Positions 35,513 to 45,703 of a DNA stretch of 64,000 bases are shown in pieces. The position numbers and the translations under genes are program-made. Numbering within the stretch: the first letter of the stretch is position 1; each line of letters starts with the position of its first letter. The notes beneath the pieces are model-generated. The model saw nothing but the letters and a program-made list of their open reading frames with translations, was not told where the DNA came from and ran no database searches. Origin of the DNA: Pocillopora verrucosa (Eukaryota > Cnidaria > Anthozoa > Scleractinia > Pocilloporidae); the NCBI RefSeq assembly GCF_036669915.1, contig NC_089322.1, forward strand, positions 18,345,719 to 18,409,718, given 5' to 3'.

Positions 35513-36030
35513 ACCGACGTCGAAACACCACGCGGTAAGTTTTTTATATGACACATTCGAACCTTTTTTCTTTTCTTCATAGTCGCACAGGAGTGACACT
35601 AATTGACCATTCTTTTCTTTTTCTTTAAGTTACCAAAGACGAAGAATGCGTCATCTGCACAAACAGCTGTCAGATGGCGGACAAAACATTATGTTGCAAT
35701 CACAGAATACATCAAGACTGTCTATTCAAATGGTTTCAAAGTCAACGGGAGAAACACCTTTGGCCCACCTGCCCATTTTGCAGAGCGGACCCGCCAGTCT
35801 CCCTACTCAACCAACTGGATGAATTTCCAACATTATCATCACCACCATCGCGATGGGAGGCTGCGCGGCGTCATTCGGAATTCTTGAGATATCCATGGGA
35901 CGACAGCATGCCTCTGGAAAGAGACTTTTTTTTTAGAATTTTTAAATTTATATGTACCATCCAATGTTTTTGTTTATCAAACCTTTCGAGGAATACATCT
36001 GGCCACGATTCGCCGATACGAAAATCGTAG
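35510..36030 (+). CDS. Small RING-H2 finger protein (probable E3 ubiquitin ligase)
   Basis: Two exons, 35510-35534 and 35630-36030, join across a 95-bp GT-AG intron to give 141 residues. The RING is C15-x2-C18, C31-x-H33-x2-H36-x2-C39, C56-x2-C59, with CVICTNSC, HRIHQDCLFKWF and CPFCRADPPVSL: all eight zinc ligands in a RING-H2 arrangement with the usual I17 and W43 E2-contact positions. The RING fills the N-terminal half. The tail is Pro/Ser-rich, then aromatic (FFFRIFKFICTIQ) with no other domain. Proteins of this type transfer ubiquitin from an E2 to substrates. ATTAAA follows near 36152. It stands beside transposon remnants, so it could be a host gene or an element-borne accessory gene. 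Confidence 0.72.
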
Positions 36031-36249
36031 AATATCGCGTTTCTTGGCTCAGACCAAGCGAGAAGCTATCCAAAGGCTTCGCTTTGAATTGGCAAACTTA
36101 CTGGATTTTTAAAATGGTCTTTTTTCTTCTTGTAATTTTTTAAAAACAAAATTATTAAAGTCATTTGCGTGTACGCCATTTCTTTGTAGTTGTTTACTGC
36201 ATTGGGTTATGGGTGGCTCAGATGTTAAATGAAATAACTTAATTACACC

Positions 36250-36330
36250 TTTCCCTATAAAAAGAAAAAAAGAAACAAAAACAAAAAAACAAAATGGAAA
36301 AAATTTAAAACAAAAAACCAAAAAACGTTA
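36250..36330. repeat. A-rich tract next to the tRNA-like element
   Basis: AAAAGAAACAAAAACAAAAA-type sequence. On the minus strand it lies 3' of the tRNA-like head at 36337-36405. Confidence 0.6.
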
Positions 36331-36336
36331 TCATAT

Positions 36337-36405
36337 TCAGGAACCGAACCCGGGTCACCCGCATGGTAGTCCATTATATGGACCCCTACACCATTCATGC
36401 AATCA
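36337..36405 (-). mobile_element. tRNA-like sequence, probable SINE head
   Basis: Read on the minus strand, it has an A-box-like TGCATGAATGGTG, then an anticodon-arm hairpin GGTCC-ATATAAT-GGACT (5-bp stem, 7-nt loop) and a B box GGGTTCGGTTCC. The T stem is imperfect (about 4 of 5 pairs) and no acceptor stem closes, so it is not a normal tRNA gene. A tRNA-derived SINE or tRNA pseudogene fits. Confidence 0.5.
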
Positions 36406-36930
36406 CGTTGGGAGAAGTGTTAAATGACATAATTAATCCATTTTTTCAACAAGTATGGATACAATCAAAGTTTTCTTTAAAATCTGTTATGTTGTGCGAT
36501 GTCTGCCCCGCGAACTTTAGTTTAAGGCTTTTACGGCCATGCACATATCAGCATCATAATGCTTTCTTTGTCAATGACCTCTCACTGGCGATAATTTCTA
36601 ATATAGATTGTAAATTCTTAAAGATAGCAGTCCAAAACACTATACAATCGCTCTAAGTCTGCATAAAAACCTGTACCACAACGTGCTATTACAAAAATGG
36701 TGGCTTGCTAAAAGCTATTCACTTACCAAGAAATTAATGTCATAGCAAAGTTTCCTTATCCAAGATGACTCAAAAGAAGTAACTGATGGAGCAATTTTTA
36801 ATCGAATGTCGAAAGAATTCAGTAATTACGTTGTTTTTCGCGCCACTGTCTCGACCAATCGGATTTAAACTAAAACCAGCCGCGACTTATCACTCACGTT
36901 TTCTTGCGCTTCAGGCAGTTTGTTTACCTT

Positions 36931-37382
36931 GTTGGACATGCAATCGTGGATACCAAAGTTGTAGGTCCACAGCTGCCTCTTATAAAACATATCGTTATGC
37001 TGTAGGTTTGGGGTCTCCAGATTTTGTTGAAAATCATACGTTATCATGTCTACGGCATCTTTACTGAGGTGTTTTACTCCTGAAGAGCCAACTGGACGGG
37101 GCTTTCCAACCCAGCTCCTCACCGCGCGTGCCTTGTCGTCTCTACGCATTGTAAATGCAGATTCGGCAAGTTTATGATGTTCCTCGAGTTCTTTTTCAAG
37201 TTTTTCTTTTTGCGCCCTCGGATGATCGCACTTTAAGGGCCAGTTTATCGCAGCTGGGGCAAGTGTCGGTGCGAGGTAGTGCGAAGCCCAGGTTGAATTC
37301 TCCGTTGAAGATGTCCCTGTATGTGTGTAGTAGGATATGGGCTTTCAGTCTCGGTGGAATTGGTGTTGTGTTTTCCTGCTGA
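36931..37382 (-). pseudogene. Truncated second copy of the transposon-derived gene (5' exon only)
   Basis: It matches the 5' exon at 39633-38960: the same start (plus-strand CATC-preceded CTGCTGACAT), [40 protein letters not shown] and 5' flank. It has one copy of the 72-bp repeat unit where the other has about three. The frame breaks early: translation from its ATG hits a stop after about 50 codons. Homology stops near 36931, in the HDC-SN region. It is a dead partial duplicate. Confidence 0.75.
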
Positions 37383-37582
37383 CATCTAAGGAAATAAAAT
37401 GATTCTCTATTATCACAGCGTTGAAAGTAATGCGTTTAGGGCGTTTAGTAGAGATGTACAAACTACCGCGAACTGATGTCTTTAATACCTGTCGACATTG
37501 TCCTTTAGTATAAAAAGTTTACGCTTAAGTTTTCGAATTTGCCATTGGCAGTCCTTGTGAACTTTTTGTATTTTACAATTTC
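37383..37582. repeat. Duplicated 5' flank, pairs with 39634-39829
   Basis: Both stretches run CTAAGGAAATAAAATGATTC through TTTACGCTTAAGTTTTC and TTGCCATTGGC-GTCCTTGTG with near identity. The duplication therefore includes flanking DNA as well as coding sequence. Confidence 0.85.
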
Positions 37583-37661
37583 CTTTTTTTTTCCTCGGTG
37601 TATTTCCTCGTTTTTCTGGCGTTTTTTTTACGTTGAAAGGGTATTATTTATTATTTATTAC

Positions 37662-39633
37662 CTAACACCTTAAAACTGGTTCCGCGGCCTCCATGGTTAA
37701 ATAAAACTGGCGCTGGGGCTCAGGGAGGAAGGCAGCTATTTCTTGCAGGTCTTCCAGTTTGGCTGGGACCACCTTCAATCGAGCAGGATAGAGGCGGCCG
37801 GGTGTTTGGTTGGCATCTGTTTGGTGTCTGCGGCGCCGGATGTTTACCTTTTTCCAGGGTTCATCTGTGGAAAACCCATACCTTACCCAAACTTCGTCTG
37901 GATGGTGGACCATTTGGGTTTGCCCAGTGATAGGATCTTTCTCCTCTCCCCAACCAAAGTTTAACAAATGCGCATCGAGGATTCGGACGCGCTTCCCATC
38001 CCAGTCCTTCGCTATCGGTTGTTACCTAGCAAGAATATTAATAATGGTTAAGTCATATGAAATATAAAAAGATCCATATGAGTCCTATTCTACAAGGTTT
38101 CCAAAGTTCATTGCGGCTTCATGGTTTTAAAAACAAGCATTGCGTGCCTTATTTTTATTTAGCTTACTTTAAATCCAGGAAATAGATGATATATTCAAAA
38201 AATTTCAGTGGAAATATCCGGAGAATTAAGAAATGATTTTCTTGCAGCACACCACGAATAACGCACCCTTAAACTTTCACCCCCCCCTCCTCCCCCCTTA
38301 TCTTTATAAGGCTTAGGTGCAAAAACAAGCTATAACCGGGATTTTTTACAGTAGGCCACTCTAAAACGCTCTATAACTTGAACATACATATCGACGCAAT
38401 AAAACGGGGGTGCATATCTGGTAACCTCATACCAGAAACGCACGTCGATTACTATCTCATTAATTGTCTATGTACCTGGATTCCAAGAAGGACCTCTGGT
38501 CTTTGAAGTCAGGCTGCCTCATTTCGCGTACCACGAACGGTTTCACTGTACTCGCCTGTCTGACGACTTTACACCAGTCCTCTGGTAAGTACACCCCTGC
38601 GCTTTTCTTTCTCTTCTCGATCCGACTAAAGTCTCTGTCATTTTGAAGGAACGTGTGGCCCCTCACGAGGTACTTATGGTTAAGTACCTCGTAAACGCCC
38701 GTGCGGTGTAGCTAGGTGTAGAGGGCTACTATCGTCTTGTTTCTGTTCTGACCCGAACAGCCATCAGAGTAGCTTACGAGCGACCTATAAAGACAGAATA
38801 AAATAATATGGTGTTATAGTGAGACCTGTATCTAACAATGACTGGGGACTAGGTGAATTTGTTTGCGAAATTGAATTTGAAAATCAAACATGCAGGGCTC
38901 GAGGTTTACGCTAAGATGCAACCGACCGTTGTTCCGAAATACAAAAAACTAAAACTTACCTCGCTCCAGTGTTAAACTCAATGAGGAAATTATACAGGCA
39001 GTTTGCCACCTCCACTGACCCAAGTTTGGCTGTCGTCTCGTCCCACATAAACATATAGCCCTGGTTGGACACACAATCGTGGATACCAAAGTTGTAGGTC
39101 CACAGCTGCCTCTTATAAAACATATCGTTATGCTGTAAGTTTGGGGTCTCCAGATTTTGTTGAAAATCATACGTTATCATGTCTACGGCATCTTTACTGC
39201 GGTGTTTTACTCCTGAAGAGCCAACTGGACGGGGCTTTCCAACCCAGCTCCTCACCGCGCGTGCCCTGTCGTCTCTACGCATTGTAAATGCAGATTCGGC
39301 AAGTTTGTGATGTTTTTCGAGTTTTTTTTCAAGTTTTTCTCTTTCGGCGCCCTCGGATGATCGCACTTTAAGGGCCAGTTTATTGCAGGTGGCGGAAGTG
39401 TCGGTGCAAGGTAGTGCGAAGCCCAGGTTGAATTCTCCGTTGAAGATGTCCCTGTATGTGTGTAGTAGGATGTTGGTGCGAGGTAGTGCGAAGCCCAGGT
39501 TGAATTCTCCGTTGAAGATGTCCCTGTATGTGTGTAGTAGGATGTCGGTGCGAGGTAGTGCCAAGCCCAGGTTGAATTCTCCATGTGGGCTTTCAGTTGC
39601 GGTGGAATTGGTGATTTCTTTTCCTGCTGACAT
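37662..39633 (-). pseudogene. Transposon-derived gene, DUF7869-like, with a nonsense codon
   Basis: Three exons on the minus strand: 39633-38960, 38784-about 38476, and about 37990-37662. Exon 1 has in-frame 24-residue repeats ([21 protein letters not shown]), a charged helix, then FGIHDCVSNQGYMFMWDETT. Exon 2 joins in phase to give LVSYSDGCSGQNRNKTIVAL, then TAG (38714-38712), then [20 protein letters not shown] and [15 protein letters not shown]. Exon 3 has KLEDLQEIAAFLPEPQRQFY and ends at 37664-37662. SDGC-GQN-N, H-F--NDRDF--IE and the closing DL--FLP---R-FY order is shared by a widespread multicopy animal family that I recall as DUF7869, thought to be transposon-derived. The single TAG and an unresolved exon 2-3 junction indicate decay. 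Confidence 0.68.
39403..39590. repeat. 72-bp in-frame tandem repeat, about 2.5 units
   Basis: GGTGCGAGGTAGTGCGAAGC recurs at 72-bp spacing (about 39403, 39475 and 39547). It encodes the 24-residue repeat in the minus-strand gene. The duplicate at 37.3 kb has a single unit, so the array expanded after or was lost before the duplication. Confidence 0.85.
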
Positions 39634-39829
39634 CTAAGGAAATAAAATGATTCTCTATTATCACAGCGTTGAAAGTAATGCGTTTAGGGCGTTTAGTAGA
39701 GATGTACAAACTACCGCGAACTGATGTCTTTAATACCTGTCGACATTGTCCTTTATTATAAAAAGTTTACGCTTAAGTTTTCAAATTTGCCATTGGCTGT
39801 CCTTGTGAACTTTTTGTATTTTACAATTT

Positions 39830-42020
39830 ACAATTTTTACAACTTCGATCGAAAAGCGCTCAAGAAGAGTGAATAGTAAAGTCTCGTAATAATACGAGTT
39901 TAAGAAAGCCACCATTTTTGCTAAAGCTACATAATAATGTCAAAGTTCTTATCTTTGTCATATCCTCCTCTTGTTATGAAACTCCTCTTGCTTGTAAGAT
40001 TCTCTATCTTTCCACACAACTCGCAGCATTTCTCTCCCTGAAAACATAAATTAGCAACACGATCAGAATTTGCTCGCGGTCTGGACTCTATAATAACTCT
40101 AGATAACCCTGTTTACGAAAACATGAAATCTTGGGGGTTTTAAATGGATATTTTACAGTGAAAGGATAGGATTTATTCTCGTATTATTATAATCTTCGAA
40201 AATCTATGTGGCCGCACGCGTTCATATGCAAATGAAAAACATCCCCAATCAATGTCACATCAATAAGGTATTTTAAATTTTAGTGTATGACCAAAAGACA
40301 GTTAATGTAGTGATTTTCTATTACACTTTCTTACAAGCAAAAGTTCTGCTCCAACGAAGGCCGACACCCTTATTCATCGAACTTCGAGTCGAGCAGCTCA
40401 GATTTAAACAACTACCACGTGTTAACTCGTTCAACTAAGATGCAGCTGGTCGCTCCGCTTTCAAAAGAAGTTTAAATAAAAGCCAATATTTTTTTCAAAG
40501 GAATGCTCACCTAGCTTCTGTAATAATAATGTAGGACTCCCTAGGTTCTTTTTCCTTTCAGGTCAAGTGTCTCCTTATCTCAGTCCGTAAAATTCATGTC
40601 TTCATCAAGAGAGACGGCACGTCTTAACTCACCGGCAAACAACGTGGTTTGGTGAAAATTCTACAATGTCTGATGAATATGGATTTTCAACTCCCAGTGG
40701 TTGACGCGTCACGGATTTGATGCGGAATTTTGCACGCTCAGCCAACTGTATAAGGGTAAGGATGAAAGAAAGGCATTATGTATTATGAATTTGCACGTGA
40801 AAGACAGAAAATTAACAATATCGGTGTAGTTAACACTATTCTGTAACAAGGAGGGTAATCTAATAGTAAAAAAAAAAAGGATTAAACATATATCTGCCAC
40901 AAGCATTTTGTGACTCCAACGATTGGAACGTTTTGAAAGACTTAGAATAAAACCAGACCAAAATATTAAGATAAAACGAAATATCGAGAATTCAAATTGA
41001 AATTATTACAATAAAGCCTTCCTTTGACTCTGAAGTCTTACATATACAGGTGACACACAAAATGAAAAAGACATCTTATTAATCTCTCATGAAGGGCACG
41101 TAAGGGCGCGTATAGTAAAGAGAACAAGTGAAGACTATTCTGTTGTTTTAACACAATACTGGATGTGCTGCTCATGGGAAAGACAGGGTTTGTAAATTAA
41201 TGGTGACCAGCATGTAATTTCTCCTCACAGTAATACTGTTCAATCAGTCATTAAGATCATGAGAATAAAGGAAATGATCGCTAACCTAAATAAGAAGCTG
41301 TGATTGTTAAAAAAATTCTCTTAGTCAGCACCAACTGAAAAAAAAGAGACAAGAATCGCACAAAAGGTGCTACCATTCTGTAATTTCCCTTGAGAAGTAC
41401 GTCGGCGCCATATGAACAATCGGGTTTGTACAAGAAAACTGAAAGCTGAAGAAACGTGCAACAACGGATATGAAATGGGATGGCTGATTTGAAGATCTTT
41501 AATAAAACAATGAGAAAAAGCGCAGTGTAACTTTAATTTAAGATTCCTGATCAATTAATCGTCAATTGATTTACGATCACACCTCTTTTAAGCTTCTGAT
41601 CCCTAATTCCCCCCTCGATCCCTGTAACATTTCAAGAATCTGTCACAATGTTAATGAGTCTAGATAGATGTAAGTTTATCCTTGTGGATGCTGACGGAAA
41701 CCGGAGGCAGGTGAAAATTTTAACAAAGATGTCGTGAATGTTGACCGAACTTCGTTTACATTTAAGTATATTTAGAGACTGGTAAAAAAGTAAAGGAGGA
41801 GGGGAGGAGGGGGGAAGGTACGGAGCAGAGAAGGGGTAGGTTTTCAGTTTCTGGGCTCTTAGCAAGGTGGAGGGGGAAGGTTCACTAATCCCATTGGGGT
41901 GGGTCATCCTTTTTTAAGCAGAAATAGGCGCATAGTTCAATATATATATATATATATATATATATAGGAAGTCTGCAAGTCGATTTTCGCGTGGAACAGT
42001 GCTCAATACGTTGAAGCAGA
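39830..42020. other. Non-coding region
   Basis: No supported gene. A reversed, degenerate member of the dispersed element family lies near 41160-41310 (GTGACCAGCATGTAATTTC, CATTAAGATCATGAGAATAA). A (TA)n tract of about 28 bases occupies 41939-41967. Confidence 0.5.
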
Positions 42021-42025
42021 GCAGA

Positions 42026-42195
42026 ATAAATATTACGAGAGGAAAAAACGACGCAATTACATATCCCGACAAGCCTGTTTCGTGAATCGCTTCACTCTTC
42101 AGGGGTTTAATTAAACCCCTGAAGAGTGAAGCGATTCACGAAACAGGCTTGTCGGGATATGTAGTTGCGTCGTTTTTTCCTCTCGTAATATTTAT
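42026..42195. repeat. Near-perfect 170-bp palindrome (85-bp arms, no spacer)
   Basis: The centre is GGGGTTTAATTAAACCCC, with the axis between 42110 and 42111. The arms match at 84 of 85 positions; the single mismatch is GCAATTACAT against GTAGTTGC. Flanks are TA-rich on both sides. It can form a cruciform or, if transcribed, a long hairpin. Confidence 0.92.
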
Positions 42196-44383
42196 ATAAT
42201 TATTATATATATATCTATACGTATGGATATTTTTTGCAAGCGAGGGCTTGATTCTGTTTAAACAGTTGACCATATAATTTATGTACAATGTTGTATCTAT
42301 GTCCCAGTAAAATACATCTTACCAAAATTAAAGTTGTAACTCAAAATCGGAATTTCCGCGCTGAGAAGGAAAAGCTTGTGTCGTAGCGTCAATGATAAGG
42401 GCTTTCTTGCTATCTACTCACCCTCCCCCCCCCCTCACCTTTATCCAAATAACAATATTATATGGTGATACCTTCCAGTAGAGAGGATAGTGAGTTTGTG
42501 AACAGGTTAGATCCACTGCTTCATCCTGGTGAATATTTCAACACTGAAGTAAACCTTTGGACACAAAATGTATCCTAAGAAGTGTCTAGGGATGGAGCTC
42601 AAGGCTAGAAGGGGTCCCCAAGTGCTAAAACATTACCCTCCCATCCCCCTTGAAAGAAAGGGAATTGATAACTACTGATAACAAAACACCATGTCCTTGA
42701 TCGGAATGTTTTCATTTATATTGCGTAACAGGTTAACTTAGCAGCCTCGCCTTATGCAAATTAGTTTACCTCCTGTCAAAACGTCTCGAGAATGTTTTCG
42801 GATTTTGATAACGAACGAGCGAGAAAGTTTTAAGAACCTGACTTTTGTTTACCTTTTTGCAGTGAGTTGTTTGGTGTCACGGCAACGTCTTCCACCCTTC
42901 CCCCCCCACCACCACCTCAGCCCCTTATCCTTTTAAGTTCCAAGATCCAATTAGTATTTCTCCATACTAAGTGTAAAAACAAAAGGGGAATTTGGTGTTA
43001 TAACAACATCACACACTCCTGTTGAGAAGCTTCTATATTCTCCCTATCAGTTTGTAAGATAACATAAATTATTGGAATTGGAAGGAGAAGTTGCAGGTTA
43101 AACACTTCTGAGCATTAAATGGTTTGAGAAATGTCATAGAGATGCTTAATTCTTTCAGACCTCCTGATGCAGACTACCTGCCTTAAAATTCAAGGAAATG
43201 TTCCCTTTTCATCAACACCCTGCTGTGAGGAAATGGGTGCAACAAAAGTCAGTTGAGACAGTTCTTGACAGCTTAACCCTTTAACTCCCATGAGTGACCG
43301 AGAGAGAATTTCTCCTTACAATATCAATACAATATCAACCAAATAAGTGATGAGAATAAAGAAATATATCAATTTATATAGCGATAATTAGTTGATCCAA
43401 TACTGAATTATTTGAACTAACATTATAAGAATTGTATGGTTGGCAGTAAGGAGAACTAAAAATTTGATCTGGAAGTTAAAGGGTTAAAACACTAACAAAA
43501 TCTCAACAAGAATAAACAATCATGTAGATTTACAATAGAGAATAGAAACATTATACAAACTGATGAACTGACACTGTACCTGCTAGTTTGGTGATGTAAA
43601 GTTTTTCCTTATAAACAATTTTTAGTTATTGATTTGATTTAATGCTGAGTATTCTTATACTGCACAAGGGTCTTACTTACTTGACAGGAAAAAAACAAAT
43701 ATTTTCCCAACCTCCCCGAAACAACCGACTCCGACTGTAAGCAAGTAGAGAATTTATGTTTATTAAACTCAGTGCATTATATATGTTTAGAAAAAATTAT
43801 GACAAAAAGCTTATTAAAATAAATGTCATGTGATTTACCAGTGATTTATTACTAATTACCTTCAAATAATACAAAAACACATTATCTTGGTATTGAATGC
43901 TGAAGCTAAGAATGGCAAGAAGAGAACTGGGTGTAATATAGTTTATAAGAGAATTGTAAACTTGACATAAACTTCACGAACCTGACAAAGCTAGTCCTTG
44001 CTGATCGCTACATAATACTCCGATGACGCCATGTTCAGACATTCTAGAAGAATAACAAACGGGATAAATACACATAACGGTGATAGAAAGAAGATACTAT
44101 GAGGTAAAAGAAAGTAAACAACTGGCTTACATGTCATCTAAATGCGCATCTATGGATTTCTCCATCGTCTGAGTTGTGGAGGATTTCGACACAAACCCAG
44201 TAAGAGGGCGTAGTGAACTCTAGTTGTACATAAATTGCATTTCCTTTTTGGGTCTAATCCGCTGACAGTTTTTCCACTCGTTCCAGGCTTGCTCATGTTA
44301 TTCACTTCCGCTTATGCGATCCTCTAGAAAATTAATATCGCTTCAAACTACGGACACTTTTCGCCCTCCACATCTATTTGAAT
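42196..44383. other. Non-coding region 5' of the first BTB gene
   Basis: C-rich runs lie at 42420-42440 and 42900-42915 (G-quadruplex potential on the minus strand). From about 43000 on, the sequence is the left part of the BTB duplication unit. Both BTB copies carry GACATTCTAGAAGAAT about 340 bases upstream, resembling a heat-shock element (TTCnnGAA). Confidence 0.45.
43273..43487. mobile_element. MITE-like element, TTAACCC family, upstream of BTB copy 1
   Basis: It runs from TTAACCCTTTAACTCCCATG to GGAAGTTAAAGGGTTAA and contains AGTGACC, TTCTCCTTACAATATCAATA and AGTAAGGAGAA. The same insertion is present upstream of BTB copy 2 (49311-49521), so it predates the gene duplication. Confidence 0.8.
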
Positions 44384-45703
44384 ATGGATACAGTAAGCAC
44401 TACTGACGATGTGTGTGAATGGCAGCTCACTAAGAAAACAGTCAGCGAGCGAATCAAGCACATGTACGGAAACCTGCTTATGGCCGATGTATACTTCACT
44501 GTCGCAGATAGGCAAGAAAGTTCTTCTTGTAAATTCAACATCCCTTGTCACAAATTTATCCTGGCTGTCAGTAGCCCTGTTTTCTATAAGATGTTCTACG
44601 GTGACCTTAAAGAACCCTGTGATTGTATTGATCTCCCTGACTGCGATTCAGAGGGATTTCATGAGTTCTTACGTTTCATCTATTGCGACGAGGTCAAATT
44701 GACAGGAGATTGTGTTATCCAGGTGCTCTACTTGGCCAAAAAGTACATGATTCCGTCGCTAGCTGGCCATTGTAGAAGCTTCTTAGAGAAAAATATCAAC
44801 GCTAAAAATGTGCTGGATTTATTGCCGGTTTTAGAAAAAATGGAGGAGCCCCATTTGAATAGTGTTTGCTGGAAAGTTATAGATAAACTTACATCGAATG
44901 TCCTTGAATCTGCCTCAGATGCAATTCTGGAAAGCAACACTCTTCTGGTTCCAATATTGAAGAGAGATACTCTTATTGTCCAGGAGGTGGATGTTTTTCA
45001 AGCTGTGAATCGCTGGGCAGAGACTATTTGTGCAAAACAAGGAAAAACTCCTAGTGGAAAGGAAAAAAGGACAATTATTGGGGAAGAAATTTTGAAGCTA
45101 ATACGTTTCCCTTCTATGCCACAGAGTGTATTTGCTGAAAATGTTGTTGACACCAAAATACTCACAGACACTGAGATCATTGAAATATTTATGTACTTTA
45201 GCGTAAATCGGATTCCCAGAGAGTTTTCTTGCTTTCCAAGGTGTCTAAACCTTTTCAGTCTGCGATGCTGCAATAGACTCGAGGATTCCTACTGTTGGAG
45301 TCGTTCGCCCGTTGTTTCTGACGAGTTTACTGAATCCACCTCCTTCTCGGTCGATATTCCAATTTTACTGGGAGGAATTTTCATTACTGGGAAACAAGAA
45401 AAGAAATATACAGTAAAACTAAAACTCAACGGTAAATTTGTCTCAGAGGGTTGTTTCCTGGGCCAATGGAGATCGAACGGCAAAGATGGTTTTCACATTA
45501 TCTTTGAGCAATACCACTTGGTAAATCCCGATACACCCTGCATCCTTGAAGCGTCGATCAAAGGAGAACGATTTAGTTGTGGAAGACAAAGTAAGAAGAA
45601 GCTGGTTGCTGAGAAAGTTACATTTCAATTTGCTGGCCCAGCCGACCAAACTGAGGATATTTGCATTAAAGAAATTCTTTTTAGACATTTAAAGACCACG
45701 TAA
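44384..45703 (+). CDS. BTB-BACK-PHR domain protein, copy 1 (BTBD1/2/3/6-like)
   Basis: A probable substrate adaptor for CUL3 ubiquitin ligase: the BTB binds CUL3 and dimerises, and the PHR domain recruits the target. It is an intronless 439-residue protein. ATG 44384 is the first methionine; the frame runs upstream only through a TTG. BTB about 32-138 (MADVYFTVAD, IPCHKFILAVSSPVFYKMFY, DLPDCDSEGFHEFLRFIYC). BACK about 143-250 (CWKVIDKLTSNVLES, VDVFQAVNRWAE). PHR about 290-439 (DEFTESTSFSVDIPILLGGI, YTVKLKLNGK, ILFRHLKTT end). Domain order matches vertebrate BTBD1/2/3/6, but the lack of introns and the divergent PHR suggest a lineage-specific, possibly retroposed, expansion. A tandem paralogue lies at 50411-51745. 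Confidence 0.9.
   Translation: MDTVSTTDDVCEWQLTKKTVSERIKHMYGNLLMADVYFTVADRQESSSCKFNIPCHKFILAVSSPVFYKMFYGDLKEPCDCIDLPDCDSEGFHEFLRFIYCDEVKLTGDCVIQVLYLAKKYMIPSLAGHCRSFLEKNINAKNVLDLLPVLEKMEEPHLNSVCWKVIDKLTSNVLESASDAILESNTLLVPILKRDTLIVQEVDVFQAVNRWAETICAKQGKTPSGKEKRTIIGEEILKLIRFPSMPQSVFAENVVDTKILTDTEIIEIFMYFSVNRIPREFSCFPRCLNLFSLRCCNRLEDSYCWSRSPVVSDEFTESTSFSVDIPILLGGIFITGKQEKKYTVKLKLNGKFVSEGCFLGQWRSNGKDGFHIIFEQYHLVNPDTPCILEASIKGERFSCGRQSKKKLVAEKVTFQFAGPADQTEDICIKEILFRHLKTT

Noticed and set aside
44378-44383. Two-codon extension of BTB copy 1
   Set aside because: It would need a TTG start; the paralogue also starts at the equivalent ATG region.
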